Shown here: positions 34,006 to 45,200 of the stretch, piece after piece
How the letters are laid out: each line of letters opens with the position of its first letter
Numbering within the stretch: the first letter of the stretch is position 1
Notes under the pieces: generated by a model
Seen by the model: only the letters and a program-made list of their open reading frames with translations
Database searches by the model: none
What the model was told of the DNA's origin: nothing
DNA from: Abyssisolibacter fermentans
GTDB taxonomy: Bacteria > Bacillota > Clostridia > Tissierellales > MCWD3
Length of the DNA stretch: 64,000 bases
Assembly (NCBI RefSeq): GCF_001559865.1
Contig: NZ_LOHE01000035.1
Location: 1 to 64,000, forward strand
Direction of reading: 5' to 3'
Program-made: the position numbers and the translations under genes

Positions 34006-34240
34006 TAGATAAAATTTTTCTATTATTTTAGGAGACTTAAGATATAAGTACTTTAATAAACTTATAAAAAAAATTTTCTTTTTATGGACGTGGGTCAATG
34101 AGACAATATAATGTATTAGAGATATTTATAGCATCTTAAATAGTACACTGAAAATCTTTTATATAAAGTAATGTTTTGCAGTGAAAAATATTCTGCTGTT
34201 AATTAGTCATATGATATTAAAGAGTAAAGGGTGGTTATAG

Positions 34241-34759
34241 ATGATTTTTAACTATGCATTGGGTTTAAAAGAGGTTGATAAAAAAATGAATGTAAATTAT
34301 AGGAAGGCTATTAGAGCAGTTGTTTTTCAAAACGGTAAAATACTTATGGTAGGGACAAATAAATGTGATTATAAATTTCCAGGCGGTGGAGTAGAAAATG
34401 ATGAAAGTCATGAAGAAACATTAAAACGAGAGGTGAGAGAAGAAACAGGTTATATAGTTAAGGATATAAAAAATAGGATAGGTGTAATTACACAAAGAAA
34501 AATGGATGATTATGATGTTAATTCTGTTTTTGAAATGGTTTCATATTACTATTTGTGTGAAATTTCTGACGAGCAAACTGCCCTAAACTTGGATGACTAT
34601 GAGGCAGAGTTGGGGTTTTACCCTGTATGGATTGATATAAATAGAGCAATACAAAGTAATGAAGAAAACTTTAAAAAGAGTGAGGATGATAGAAATAGTT
34701 GGCTACAAAGGGAGACTATAGTTTTGAAAGAATTACTTAAATATCATGATACTATATAA
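34241..34759 (+). CDS. NUDIX hydrolase
   Basis: A 172-residue protein with a complete Nudix box, GGGVENDESHEETLKREVRE followed by ETGY, at about residues 48-71. The box catalyses hydrolysis of nucleoside diphosphate-X compounds. AAAGGGTGG lies 7 bases before the ATG at 34241; a later ATG at 34286 is possible because family similarity begins at about NYRKAIRAVVF. Monocistronic with a terminator after it. The substrate cannot be inferred. Confidence 0.85.
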   Translation: MIFNYALGLKEVDKKMNVNYRKAIRAVVFQNGKILMVGTNKCDYKFPGGGVENDESHEETLKREVREETGYIVKDIKNRIGVITQRKMDDYDVNSVFEMVSYYYLCEISDEQTALNLDDYEAELGFYPVWIDINRAIQSNEENFKKSEDDRNSWLQRETIVLKELLKYHDTI

Positions 34760-34763
34760 CTCA

Positions 34764-34800
34764 AAGAGACTGTCTAAAAGACAATTAGTCAGCCTCTTAA
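34764..34800. terminator. Hairpin after the NUDIX gene
   Basis: AAGAGACTG pairs with CAGCCTCTT with small bulges. It lies between two convergent genes. Confidence 0.55.
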
Positions 34801-34840
34801 TTGAATAAAATTTAAGTTATTTTTGAATATTTAAGCTATA

Positions 34841-35266
34841 TTATTGTTTTCTTTTGTTGAGTGCAGCATTAAATTGTTTTATTTTGTTTTTCCAATATGT
34901 TTTACATATAATCCATATAATCACATATATTAAGATGTAAATTATGACAAAGGTTATTCTACTAATAGTATCTGAAGGCATCCATTTTGCTATTACTGTT
35001 ATAGGAAAATATACAATGCTCAAAGCAAAAAGATGAGTAAGAGTTTGTTTCAATAAACTCCAGTGTTCTATATAAAAAAATAACGATATAACTCCTATAT
35101 AAAAACCTAATATGGTTGATATAAAAAATTGCGTAATAAATAGATTAGGATCTATTCCTGTTATTGTTTTTCCAGTGATAAAACCTATAGAAATTACCTG
35201 ATTGATAAAGGCACCTATAAGCATACCTAATAAGCCTTTTTTTAATATTTGTTTTAGATATTTCAT
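34841..35266 (-). CDS. DUF3021 membrane protein
   Basis: A 141-residue protein with four membrane segments (LLGMLIGAFINQVISIGFI, LFITQFFISTILGFYIGVIS, LFALSIVYFPITVIAKW, ITFVIIYILIYVIIWII), typical of DUF3021. The start is the ATG at 35266 because GGAGGTAAG, which includes the stop of the LytTR gene, is its ribosome binding site. LytTR-DUF3021 pairs are common in Firmicutes, and the membrane protein is thought to modulate the regulator. That functional link is from family knowledge. Confidence 0.8.
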   Translation of the reverse strand: MKYLKQILKKGLLGMLIGAFINQVISIGFITGKTITGIDPNLFITQFFISTILGFYIGVISLFFYIEHWSLLKQTLTHLFALSIVYFPITVIAKWMPSDTISRITFVIIYILIYVIIWIICKTYWKNKIKQFNAALNKRKQ

Positions 35267-35267
35267 A

Positions 35268-35717
35268 TTACTTACCTCCAATTCCTAAATATTGTTTTAT
35301 TTTAGGGACATATCTTCTTGAAACTATTTCTTGCTTACCATTGTCAAAATTAACACACATTGTTCCGTTGAAGAACATTTCCATATTATATACTTTATCA
35401 AAATTAACAATTGCAGATTTAGAAATCCTAACAAAACTAGTACCATTTAAGTCTGTTTCAAGTTCATATAGTTTGTTTTGGATTTCAAATTTTCCGTTTT
35501 TTGTTTCAGTATATATTTTTTTGTTTTCTCCATAAAAGCGATAAATTTCAGATAAGTCCAATATATAAATTTTTTCTTCTAACTTGCCAATAATATTTTT
35601 TTTACTAGATAATTTTATATTATTAATCAATTGTTCTATTTCTTTATTAACTTCTTTTGTTCTAATAATAATATTAACTTCTTTGTATTTTTCACTGATA
35701 TCGATATCAATTTTCAC
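35268..35717 (-). CDS. LytTR-family DNA-binding regulator
   Basis: A 149-residue protein without a receiver domain. The LytTR domain spans about residues 45-145: IYILDLSEIYRFYGENKKIY, a Gly/Thr turn, FVRISKSAIVNFDKVYNM and REV/SRRY-type end (IVSRRYVPKIKQYL). It probably controls its own two-gene operon. The DUF3021 gene starts 1 base after its stop. AGGTGTT before the ATG is the ribosome binding site. Confidence 0.85.
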   Translation of the reverse strand: MKIDIDISEKYKEVNIIIRTKEVNKEIEQLINNIKLSSKKNIIGKLEEKIYILDLSEIYRFYGENKKIYTETKNGKFEIQNKLYELETDLNGTSFVRISKSAIVNFDKVYNMEMFFNGTMCVNFDNGKQEIVSRRYVPKIKQYLGIGGK

Positions 35718-36076
35718 TAAATTAACACCTCCAATATGGTTTAATTATAGTATTAACTTGATAGAATTTCTATTCAATTCAGATAAGTGGTAGGAAATAG
35801 TTAATAAACGGTATTTACTTTAGGAGGATTGCTAAGTGAATTATAAAATATTTTTTTGATTTTACTACAATGAATATTTAAAAGGACTAAAGGTATAAAA
35901 GGCAGTATAAAATATCTAAAACTGATTAATTTTGGGAGTGATTGAAAATTTGGGGACAGGTAGTCCCCAAAAATTTTTTTAAGTTCTTTAGCCAATTATA
36001 TTGGATAAAAGCAAGATATAAATATTATATGATAGCATCACTTTATTACGTCATTACAAATGCTGATAATGTGTTT
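35718..36076. other. Spacer with an orphan terminator at 35950-35980
   Basis: TTGGGGAC at 35950-35957 pairs with GTCCCCAA at 35963-35970 around AGGTA, then AAATTTTTTTAAG. The structure is a complete rho-independent terminator on the plus strand, but no plus-strand gene lies upstream. It may be another member of the dispersed GGGGAC repeats. The rest is AT-rich. Confidence 0.6.
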
Positions 36077-36781
36077 CTAATTTGTTATAAATTTATAGCC
36101 CATTTTTTTTACTGTTTCAATATATTTATCTTGAGTATCCTCTTCTAATTTTTTTCTTAGTTTACTTACATGAACCATTACAGTTCTTGTATCTCCTATG
36201 CTGTCATTTTCCCATACATGTTCATATATTTCAGAATAACTTAAAATTTTATTTGGATGATTAACCATAAATAAAAGAATATTAAATTCTATAGGAGAAA
36301 AATATATTTTTTTATTATTCTTTAAAACTATATGATTATTTATATCAATAGTAAGATTATTAATATGTATTTTTTCATCTTGCAGTTTATTTAAACATTG
36401 ATCATAATTTACTCTTCTTAAATTAGCCTTAACTCTTGCTAAGAGTTCATTTGAGTTAAAGGGTTTCCTTATATAGTCATCTCCACCTATATCAAGAGCT
36501 TTCAGAATATATTCTTCATCATCAATGCAGCTTATAAATATAATTGGACAATATATGTTTTGCCTAATATTTTCACAAAGCTTAGTCCCTTCATAGTCAG
36601 GAAGAATAATATCAAGTATAATTAAATGGAAGGTATTATTTTTAATTTTTTCTAAGGCTTCTGTACTACTACTAGCAGTATAGACGGTATATCCAGCATT
36701 TCTAAGATAAATACAAATAATTTCCAATATATCTTCATCATCATCAACAACGAGGATGTTATAATTAGTCAATATGATCAC
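36077..36781 (-). CDS. OmpR/PhoB-family response regulator
   Basis: A 234-residue protein: receiver domain (about 1-120) with the acidic pair VVDDDEDI, phospho-acceptor Asp in IILDIILPDYEG and Lys in DDYIRKPFNS; winged helix (about 140-232) with IEFNILLFMVNHPNKILSYS and TVMVHVSKLRKKLEED. It is divergent from the histidine kinase at 36908 with 126 bases between them, so they are very probably partners. Confidence 0.9.
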   Translation of the reverse strand: MIILTNYNILVVDDDEDILEIICIYLRNAGYTVYTASSSTEALEKIKNNTFHLIILDIILPDYEGTKLCENIRQNIYCPIIFISCIDDEEYILKALDIGGDDYIRKPFNSNELLARVKANLRRVNYDQCLNKLQDEKIHINNLTIDINNHIVLKNNKKIYFSPIEFNILLFMVNHPNKILSYSEIYEHVWENDSIGDTRTVMVHVSKLRKKLEEDTQDKYIETVKKMGYKFITN

Positions 36782-36907
36782 CTTATTAGTAGTTTAATTT
36801 AATGAAAAATCTAAATTCTTATGATATTATTTATAGTATATCTAAATATAGTTTATAATTCAACATTAATAGATTCATTTATATTATGACGTTAAGAGGT
36901 TTTGAAA

Positions 36908-38560
36908 ATGAAAAAAGTTAGAATTTTTATTTTAATGATAATTTTAATAATAATTATTATTTCTATAATAGTATTTTGTCAGCCTAAAAAATATGAAGAA
37001 GTATATATAGAAGGTAATGAGAATATAAGAAGGGATATATTTACTGCAGAACAATTAAAATGGATAGATGCTAATAAAGATACAGTATTCAAAGTAGGAT
37101 TAGCAAAAGATTATGTTCCTATAGAATATCTTGATGAAGATGGCCATCTAAAAGGGTTAGGTACAGAAGTGCTTAGAAAGGTACATGAATTTACAGGACT
37201 TAAATTTAAATTGTATGAAAATATTCAAAATGAAACATGGGATGATATGCTAAATAATATTTATACTAAGAAAGTTGATATTCTTCCAACTGTATCTTTT
37301 ACTAAAAAAAGAGCTGAAAATATAATTTTTTCTAAACCATATATAGAAACAACACTAGTTATTTTAGGTCATAAAGATAATTCTAAAGTAGCCAATAATT
37401 TAAAAATACTTAGAGATGAGACATTTGTAGCTGCAAAAGGCTATTGGACAGTAGACAACTTACTAATGGAAAATTCTAATTCTAAAATTACGCTAGTGAA
37501 GAATGCAAAAGAAGCAATAAAATATATTGATGAAAAAAAAGCAGATTATACGATTTGTGAAATACCTGTGTATACATATTATACAGAACAAAACATATAT
37601 AGAAATATAAAAATAATAGGGGAAATAAAAAATAAGAATCCAATAATGGTTGGAGTAAGAAAAGGGTTAGAGCCTTTATGTGATATTATAAATGAAACTA
37701 TAGAAAATATAAATCAAGATGAATTATACGAAAAAGCTTTAGTTATACCAAAGACAAATTATAAAGAAAAGAAGTTGACTATAATAGTCATTGTTCTTAT
37801 AAGTCTATTATCTATAGTCGTATATTATTTATATAATACTTTTATACAGCTATTAAAAGCTAAAAAGGATGTAGAAAAGGCTAATAAAGAGATTACAAAA
37901 TTTATGACAAATATATCCCATGACTTAAGAACACCTATTACAGTTATATTGGGATATACACAAGCTATAATTGATGGTCATGTAAAACAGCAAAAGGATA
38001 AAGATAAGTACATAGAAAGAATTTATAAAAGAACAAAATATTTAAACGAGCTTATTGAGGACTTTTTTTTAGTAGCAAGACTAGAAGATAATAAGATTAC
38101 ATTATTAAAAGAAGAGGTTGATATTAATAAATTAATTAATAATATGGTTTTAGATATGGAATTGAATTTTAAAAAGAAAAATATTAATGTATTTATAAAC
38201 TTAGATTCAAATATAAATCAACCTAAGGAAGTAGATAGATTAAAAATGTACAGAGCCATTGAAAATTTAATAAATAATGCAATAAAATACAGTAAGCAAA
38301 ATGGAACTATTAAAATCGGAACAAACCTTTTAGATAATGGGCAAGTAAAAATATTTATTGAAGACAATGGAATAGGTATACAAAAAGAAGATATACCTTA
38401 TCTTTTTGAAAGGTATTATAAAGGTAAGAATAAAGGTGTAAATAAAGAATCTTTTGGGCTGGGGCTCTATATAACGAAAGAAATTATTAATAAACATAAT
38501 GGACAAATTTGGGTAAAAAGTGAATTGAATAAAGGTAGTATATTTTATATAAAAATTTAG
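36908..38560 (+). CDS. Sensor histidine kinase with periplasmic-type solute-binding domain
   Basis: The start is ATG 36908, 8 bases after AAGAGG; a TTG at 36902 is too close. The 550-residue protein has an N-terminal membrane segment and an extracellular SBP_bac_3 domain (about 45-280, with GLAKDYVPIEYLDEDGHLKG and LPTVSFTKKRAENIIFSKP). A second membrane segment follows (about 294-315), then HisKA with His338 in SHDLRTPITVILG and HATPase (NAIKYSKQNG, EDNGIGIQKEDIPYLFERYY, SFGLGLYITKEI). The layout is that of EvgS/BvgS-like sensors and suggests direct sensing of an amino acid or similar solute. Confidence 0.9.
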   Translation: MKKVRIFILMIILIIIIISIIVFCQPKKYEEVYIEGNENIRRDIFTAEQLKWIDANKDTVFKVGLAKDYVPIEYLDEDGHLKGLGTEVLRKVHEFTGLKFKLYENIQNETWDDMLNNIYTKKVDILPTVSFTKKRAENIIFSKPYIETTLVILGHKDNSKVANNLKILRDETFVAAKGYWTVDNLLMENSNSKITLVKNAKEAIKYIDEKKADYTICEIPVYTYYTEQNIYRNIKIIGEIKNKNPIMVGVRKGLEPLCDIINETIENINQDELYEKALVIPKTNYKEKKLTIIVIVLISLLSIVVYYLYNTFIQLLKAKKDVEKANKEITKFMTNISHDLRTPITVILGYTQAIIDGHVKQQKDKDKYIERIYKRTKYLNELIEDFFLVARLEDNKITLLKEEVDINKLINNMVLDMELNFKKKNINVFINLDSNINQPKEVDRLKMYRAIENLINNAIKYSKQNGTIKIGTNLLDNGQVKIFIEDNGIGIQKEDIPYLFERYYKGKNKGVNKESFGLGLYITKEIINKHNGQIWVKSELNKGSIFYIKI

Positions 38561-38594
38561 AAATCAAGGAACTGATTTCTAAATTTTTTTTTAT
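38556..38594 (+). terminator. Rho-independent terminator
   Basis: TTTAGAAATCA pairs with TGATTTCTAAA around AGGAAC, then a run of Ts. It overlaps the stop of the histidine kinase gene. Confidence 0.9.
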
Positions 38595-38758
38595 AATAAA
38601 TCTTTAAGATTTTTTTAAGTAAACATAAAAGTATTTATGGTAGTATAGAATCAAATGAACTGAAATTTTTAGATATACAAGATAAACATTGAGCGTCTGC
38701 AGAGCTCTTACAGTGATTCAAAATCTATTAGCAATCGATTACCACTGGCTCAAATCAA

Positions 38759-38787
38759 TTGTTATATAAGAACAATTATGGTATAAT
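38759..38787 (+). promoter_or_regulatory. Sigma-A-type promoter of the adhesin gene
   Basis: TTGTTA at 38759-38764 and TATAAT at 38782-38787 with a 17-base spacer and a TGG before the -10. It implies a start near 38794 and a 5' leader of roughly 445 bases before the adhesin ATG. Confidence 0.6.
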
Positions 38788-39239
38788 ACGTTTCGTAAGT
38801 TTATTTTTTGAAAATAAAACAAGGAAATTTTAAATACATAATACTCTACAATGAATAGGTTGATAAAATATTTCTAGATAGTGGAGATAAAGAAAAATTC
38901 ATATTAGAAGCATAAATTTACATATTGATTAATGGATAAATTATGTAGGATAGCTAAACAAAATAAATAGAAATAATATAAGATATGAAGTTAGTATCAT
39001 AATAAATTAATGATTTGTGAGTAGAGAACATAGTGTTATGAACAAGCCTTAATAAATTTGCATATTAAAAAATGACAGTTGAAATGTCCATTGACATCAT
39101 TTTCAAATTTTTGCTCAAGAGCTTTGCTACCTTTTTACATGTAGCAAGGTTTTTATATAAAATTTATAAAGTTAACGGGTTGAGTTAAAGATTATGCTTA
39201 AATCTTTAATGATACCTAAAAGACAAAAGGGGGTATGAA
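38788..39239 (+). other. Long leader upstream of the adhesin with a terminator-like hairpin
   Basis: CTTTGCTAC at 39122-39130 pairs with GTAGCAAGG at 39141-39149, followed by TTTTTATATAA, about 85 bases before the ATG. Just upstream, AATGACA...TGTC-CATTGACATCATT can form a second structure. AAAGATT/AATCTTT forms a small hairpin near 39190-39210. No known riboswitch core was recognised, but a terminator inside a long leader suggests conditional readthrough. Confidence 0.5.
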
Positions 39240-42200
39240 ATGAAGTGTTTTTACAAAGTAAATAAGCGTTATTACATAAGCTTATTAACTATTTTTGTTT
39301 TGTTGTTACAGCTAATTTCACCTATTTTTAATGCAGGTGTTTTTGCTGAAGTACCTATTGAAGAAAGTAAGTACTTAACAGTAAATCAATCGATTTTTAA
39401 AACTGATGATGAAGATGAAATTGATATTGAAGAGATACAACCCGGCGATTCAATTACAGTAAGATTGGAGTATTCGGTTATTGTGCCTGCTAATGGCGTA
39501 CTTAAAGATGTAGAACTAACTTATACAAAACCTGATTATTTGGATTTTGGAAGCTTGAATTTAAAAACTGAGAATATAGAGGGACAACGTGATGGTAATA
39601 AAATTGTTTATAAATTTAATAAGGGAAACCAAATAACAAAAGGTTTAACAGGAGCAATAAAAATAGAATTAAATGTTCCAAGTCCCAGCACAAAGCCTAA
39701 TCAAGCAGAAATCATATCTGACAAAGCAGTATTTAATGGAAAATACGATAAAGATGCTGACCCTCAAATTAGTACCAGTGAATCTAAAACTCTTACATTA
39801 ATTGTTGGACCAAGCTGGGAGATTACCAAGAATGTGACACAATCAAATATCATCATTCCTAAAGATATCAATAAAAAATATTTAGATGTAGAGTACACTA
39901 TAACTCTTAGAGGTGGTGATGTCAGCCTAAAGGATGTAAAATTAGAAGATCAAATTATAAGTTTAGAAGATAATAAACCCGTAGATGGTATTGAGATTAA
40001 AAATGTTTCGGGAGCTGATTCACATGAGTATAAAGCAGATGAAAACAAGCTTATATTTATAGTAGATGAACTTAGTGCAAATACTTCTAAAGACATAACC
40101 TATACAGTGCAATACCCAATTGAAGATAGGCTTGAAGGTGTTGTTGGTATATCAGGAGGAGAATATAAAAATAGTGTAAGTGTTATAGGAGCATATTTTT
40201 ATTATGATGATAGTGATGGCTTGATATATTTTAAGACGCTTTCTGCAAGTGCATCTACAAGATTCGTTAATTCAACAGCATATTGGGAAGTATATAGAGA
40301 TGAAACTGAGTATAATGAAGAAAAAGGACTTTATATTCGTGAAGTGATTATACCTAAAGATCCGAATATTGAAACAAAACAAGTTTCGTATACTGTTGGA
40401 GTAAAAACTGTTGGTGAAGGAAATTCAGACTTGGGAGATATAAAATTAGTTGAACATTTACCTGATGAAGCAAAATATATACCTTCAGCTGATGGTGGGG
40501 TTTATGATGAAGCAAATAATAGTGTGACTTGGCTACTTAAAGATGTAAAAGTAGGTCAAAATCCAACTAGAACAGTTACGGTAGAATATACTATAGATAG
40601 AGATTCAAATCATGGAGATAATGAAGTATGGGTAGGCAAAACTGAAGTTATAAATACTATTAACTATGAAAAAACAGAAAATACTGCTGATAATGTTGAT
40701 ATTGAAATGGCAGATAAGAGAGATAAGGTACAAACTGAATTTGTAGAATCTACTGAGTATTGGTATATAACAAAATCTGCTTCATCTCAAACATATTATC
40801 TTAGAAATGAAGATAAAGATAATGATAAAACAGATTATATAGAATATACAATTGGATTACAAGCTTCAAATGGAGGCATTAATAATCTAGATATTGAAAA
40901 TGCTACCATAGTAGATGAACTACCTGATTATGTAGATTATGATAGTATTAAGTTTCCAGATGGCTATCCTACAGGAGTCATTAACAAAGAAGCAAAAACT
41001 ATAACGTGGCATCTTACAAATATTTCTGCTAATCGAGGTAAAACATTAAAAATTAGATTGAGATATTTAAAAGATTTAAGTGATGAAGGAAGTGTCATAG
41101 GAGTAATACCTGGTAGCAATCTTATAAATAAAGCCATAGCAGAAAATGTTACACCAGGGAAGTTATTTAAAAACGGTTCAGATTATGTTGATACAGATAC
41201 TGCAACTGTAACTACAAAGTTCAGAGCACCTAGTAAACCTAATCCAACTCTTGATTTGAGTATTGAAGGGTATACTGAACAATCAAATAATATCCTTACT
41301 GGGGACAAGCATTTTGATCGTGATGATTATGTGAATTATAAGATAAAGTTTAGCAATCCGTCAAGTCATTATGATATGGAAAATGTAGTAATAGATATAG
41401 GTAATGATGTACAAGGAAAAGATTATAAAGTATTACCTAATAAAATGAATTATGAAAAAATAAATTTAGGTGCATCATATAGTGCTGGAAATGTTACATT
41501 AAAATATAAAAAGAGTAACTCAGCAGATTGGGATGCTTATCAAGTAGATAAAGAAGAAATAGATTTTACTGAATTAGGGATAGATAATGTAAGTATTTAT
41601 CTTGAAGCAATAAAGATAGAATACAATAAAATTCAAAAAGGATTTGAATTATCTGATGATAATAGTATTAAGTTAATTGGTAAGATAAATGCCAATGCTA
41701 ATCATGGGGATTTGGTTACTAATTCAGCTAGTTTAAACTTTAAGTACTGGCATTATTATTATACTGAGCTCAGAGATGGTGATGAAAAAAAAGACTCTAT
41801 TTCATATAGAGTGCTAATAGATACACCATGGATTTCTTTGTTAAAGAAGACAAAGTTGGATGGACAGGCAAACACACAACACAGTCCATCATCGATAATC
41901 AAATTTAAAATTGAAGTAAAAAATGATGGAAGCTTTGGAACAGGACCTTTTATAAAACCTATAATAATAGATGTGGTACCTAGAGGATTTAAATATGAGG
42001 GTATAGAAAGTATTAAAATCTTGAAAGAATCAGAAACAGAAGGCAATATTATTCCTATAGATGATTTTGTGTTTGAAGAAAAAGAATACCTTAATACAGA
42101 TGGAGAAATAGATGGTAGAACACTATTAACATGGTCTTTAAAAAATGATCTTGAAATAGGTAATAGTATAGTAATTGAGTACAATTTAAAAATAAAAGAA

Positions 42201-45200
42201 ACTGCATTAGGTGGCATGCATACTAATATGCTGTATTTATCAAGTGGTGCAGAAGTTCAAGAAGATTTTTGGGATAGTTTTAGTTTAGATTATATATCTC
42301 AAGCAATTGATAATAATAAAATATTACCACTAAGAAAAGATGAAATCGATGGCGACATTGATAATAATGAAAGTACAAAGCAGTATTTAGAAGGTAAACA
42401 TGCTAATATTTACGTAATGGAAATAGATGAATTTACAGTAACCAAATGGGTAAAGGGATCGTTAGATGATGATTTTAGTAATTGTACAGAAGGTCATGAT
42501 GAACCAACTGGTGAAACTGCTCCAGGAGGTTCAGTTGACTATAGAATAAAAATAGAGAACAAAGGAAATGTCTACGGGTCAGAGATAGAAGTGGTTGACA
42601 TACTTCCATACATTGGTGATACATTAGTTTCTATAGATGACAAAAGAAATACAAGATGGAGACCATATTTTCTCATAAAGGAAGATATGCTTGGTAGTTC
42701 TACAAATCCAACTAGACCTGATAAGAATATTGAAATAGGTACTGATGAATTAGGTAATCCAATTAAAGCAGATGTTGAAGTATTGTTTAGCACAGCTTTT
42801 GACCCAGAAAGGTATGGTAGTGGTACTGACAATAATAATAAAAACATAATAGGAACCCAAGATGCAAACTGGTTTAGTGAAATACCAACAGATGAAACAA
42901 GAATACAAGCAATAAAATTTATAATTTCTAATTTTTCAAATAACAAGGGATTAGAACCAGGAGGAAAAATTAATCTCCAATGGAACATGAAAACACCTGT
43001 TGTTGATGATGAAATTGTAGATGAAATAAAATATGATGAACCTGCATGGAATACTGCAAGTGTGTATATACAAAAAAATAATATTAATAATAAAAAAAGG
43101 TGGCTTTTGATAACAGAAGGTCCTAAAGCTGGTATCAAGCTTAAAAAATCACAAGAAGAGCAGCCAGACAAAGGTGAAATAGGTAATTTTGTATGGTTTG
43201 ATAAAAATAAAAATGGACTCCAAGATGATGGTTATGATGATGAAAGTGCTGGAATTAATGGTATAAAGGTAAAACTTTATGAAGTAGAAGTAGATAGTGA
43301 TGGAACAATAAAAGAAAAAAAATTGATAGAAGAAACACGAAGCGGTCCTAAATATAGTGACAGTGAAAGTGACAAAGGAATTGGAGATCCGGGATACTAC
43401 TCATTCCCAGGTTTAACATTAGACAAGAAATATATCGTAAAATTTTATGTTCCAAATTATTATGACATAACTCAAAAAGGCATAGGAACGGAAGATGATT
43501 CTGATGTAAATACTGATAATGTTGAAAAAGAAGGGGAATATATAACAGCTGAAACAGATGTTATTGAACTTTCAAGCTCAAATAAAATACGTCAGGACAT
43601 TGATTTAGGATTAATACCAGAAATAATAGATGGTAAAGCTGAATTAAGTATTAAAAAAGAAGCTGTCAATTTCAAACCGCTTTTAGGAAGTGATATTAAT
43701 TTTAATGATCCAATTTTACCGACAAATCCTGTAAATGTAGGAGAGAAAATAACATATAAAATTTCGGTAAAAAATGAAGGAACAGTACCGCTTCATAATA
43801 TTAAACTAGAAGATATAATGAAAAATAACAATATAGAGTTTGACATAGAAGAAGATCTTAATGTAACAGTCACAGGAAATACTGTAACAATAAAAAAACT
43901 TGAAAGAGGTCAGCATTATGAATTTAATGCAATATATACAGTTGTTGACGATGATAAAACTATTAACCCAATAATGAATACTCTTAAAATTTGGGCAAAT
44001 GAACTTAAGGACAAAGATGACCCTAATGCTCCTTATAAAGTAGTTGAAGTGCCAGTACAAATAGCTGCCTTGCGTATAGAAAAAACAATATCAGAACTCA
44101 AAAAGAAAGGTACTGATAAATTTATAGCTGTTTCATCTCAAGAGGACTTTGGAGTAGAAATAGGTGATACTATTAAATATAAAATAGTTGCTTATAACGA
44201 TGGTAGCGTAGATTTACAGAATGTTTCTGTAAAAGACGAGATGTTAAAACTAGATTATTCTATAGCTTCTATTTTAAAGGGTCAAAGTGTAGTAATAGAA
44301 GGAGAAAGTGCAGATTACAATACAGAGTATACTGTGACTGGAAATGAAAGTGATCCTTTTACAAATACAGCAGTTTTAACTCATGAAGATATTAGATATG
44401 AAGTAAAAGATGATGCAGAAGTTAGCTTTAAAGGGCTTGATATTAAAAAAGCAGTTACTAAAATAAATGGGGAAGAACCAACAGTAGAAAATGGTAAGTT
44501 AAAAGGCGATAAAATAGTTACAAACATAGGAGATGAAATTGAATACACGATAACTCTTACCAATACTGATGAAGATGTGTTAAAGAATGTTGAAATAACA
44601 AAGGATATGCTTACAAGTTCAAAGGGAGAGCAAAATATGTTACTTTCAATAATTGATGATAATCCATCAATTACTGACTTACAAGAGGGTGAGTCTAAAA
44701 CCTTTAGACTTGTTTACAAGGTATCAAAAGCAGATATATCACCAACAGGAAATACTAAACCTATTAAAAATATAGTATCAGGAAAAAGCACCTACACCAG
44801 TGAAAAATCAGCAGAAAGTGAAGAGGTGTATATAGCGGATTTAGAAGTTGAAAAGAAAGCAGATAAGACTAGATATTATGTTGGAGATACAGTTGAGTAT
44901 ACAATCATAGTAACAAACAAGGGTAGTGTTGATTTACATGGTATAACCATTAAGGATAAAAAAATAAAACTAGATAGAAATATTTCATCACTGGCAGCAG
45001 ATGAAAGTAAAGAATTTAAACTAAAATATGTTGTTAAAGAAGAGGATCTAAGTAACAGAAAAATTGTGAATATTGTAACTGTAGAAAGTGATGAAACTCA
45101 GGAAAAATCAGATACTTGTACAGTTACTGTCAGAAGAAAATCTTCAGGTGGCGGAGATAAGCCTGAACCAGAGCCTGAGCCAGAACCAGAACCAGAACCA

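Noticed and set aside
38685..38765. Second c-di-GMP riboswitch before the adhesin
   Set aside because: GAGCGTCTGCAGAGCTCTTAC lacks the GCAAA, GAAA-loop and GACGCAAAGC elements, and no class II core is visible.
42572..43171. A 199-residue minus-strand open frame
   Set aside because: It lies wholly within the adhesin gene, has no start signals and no domain pattern.
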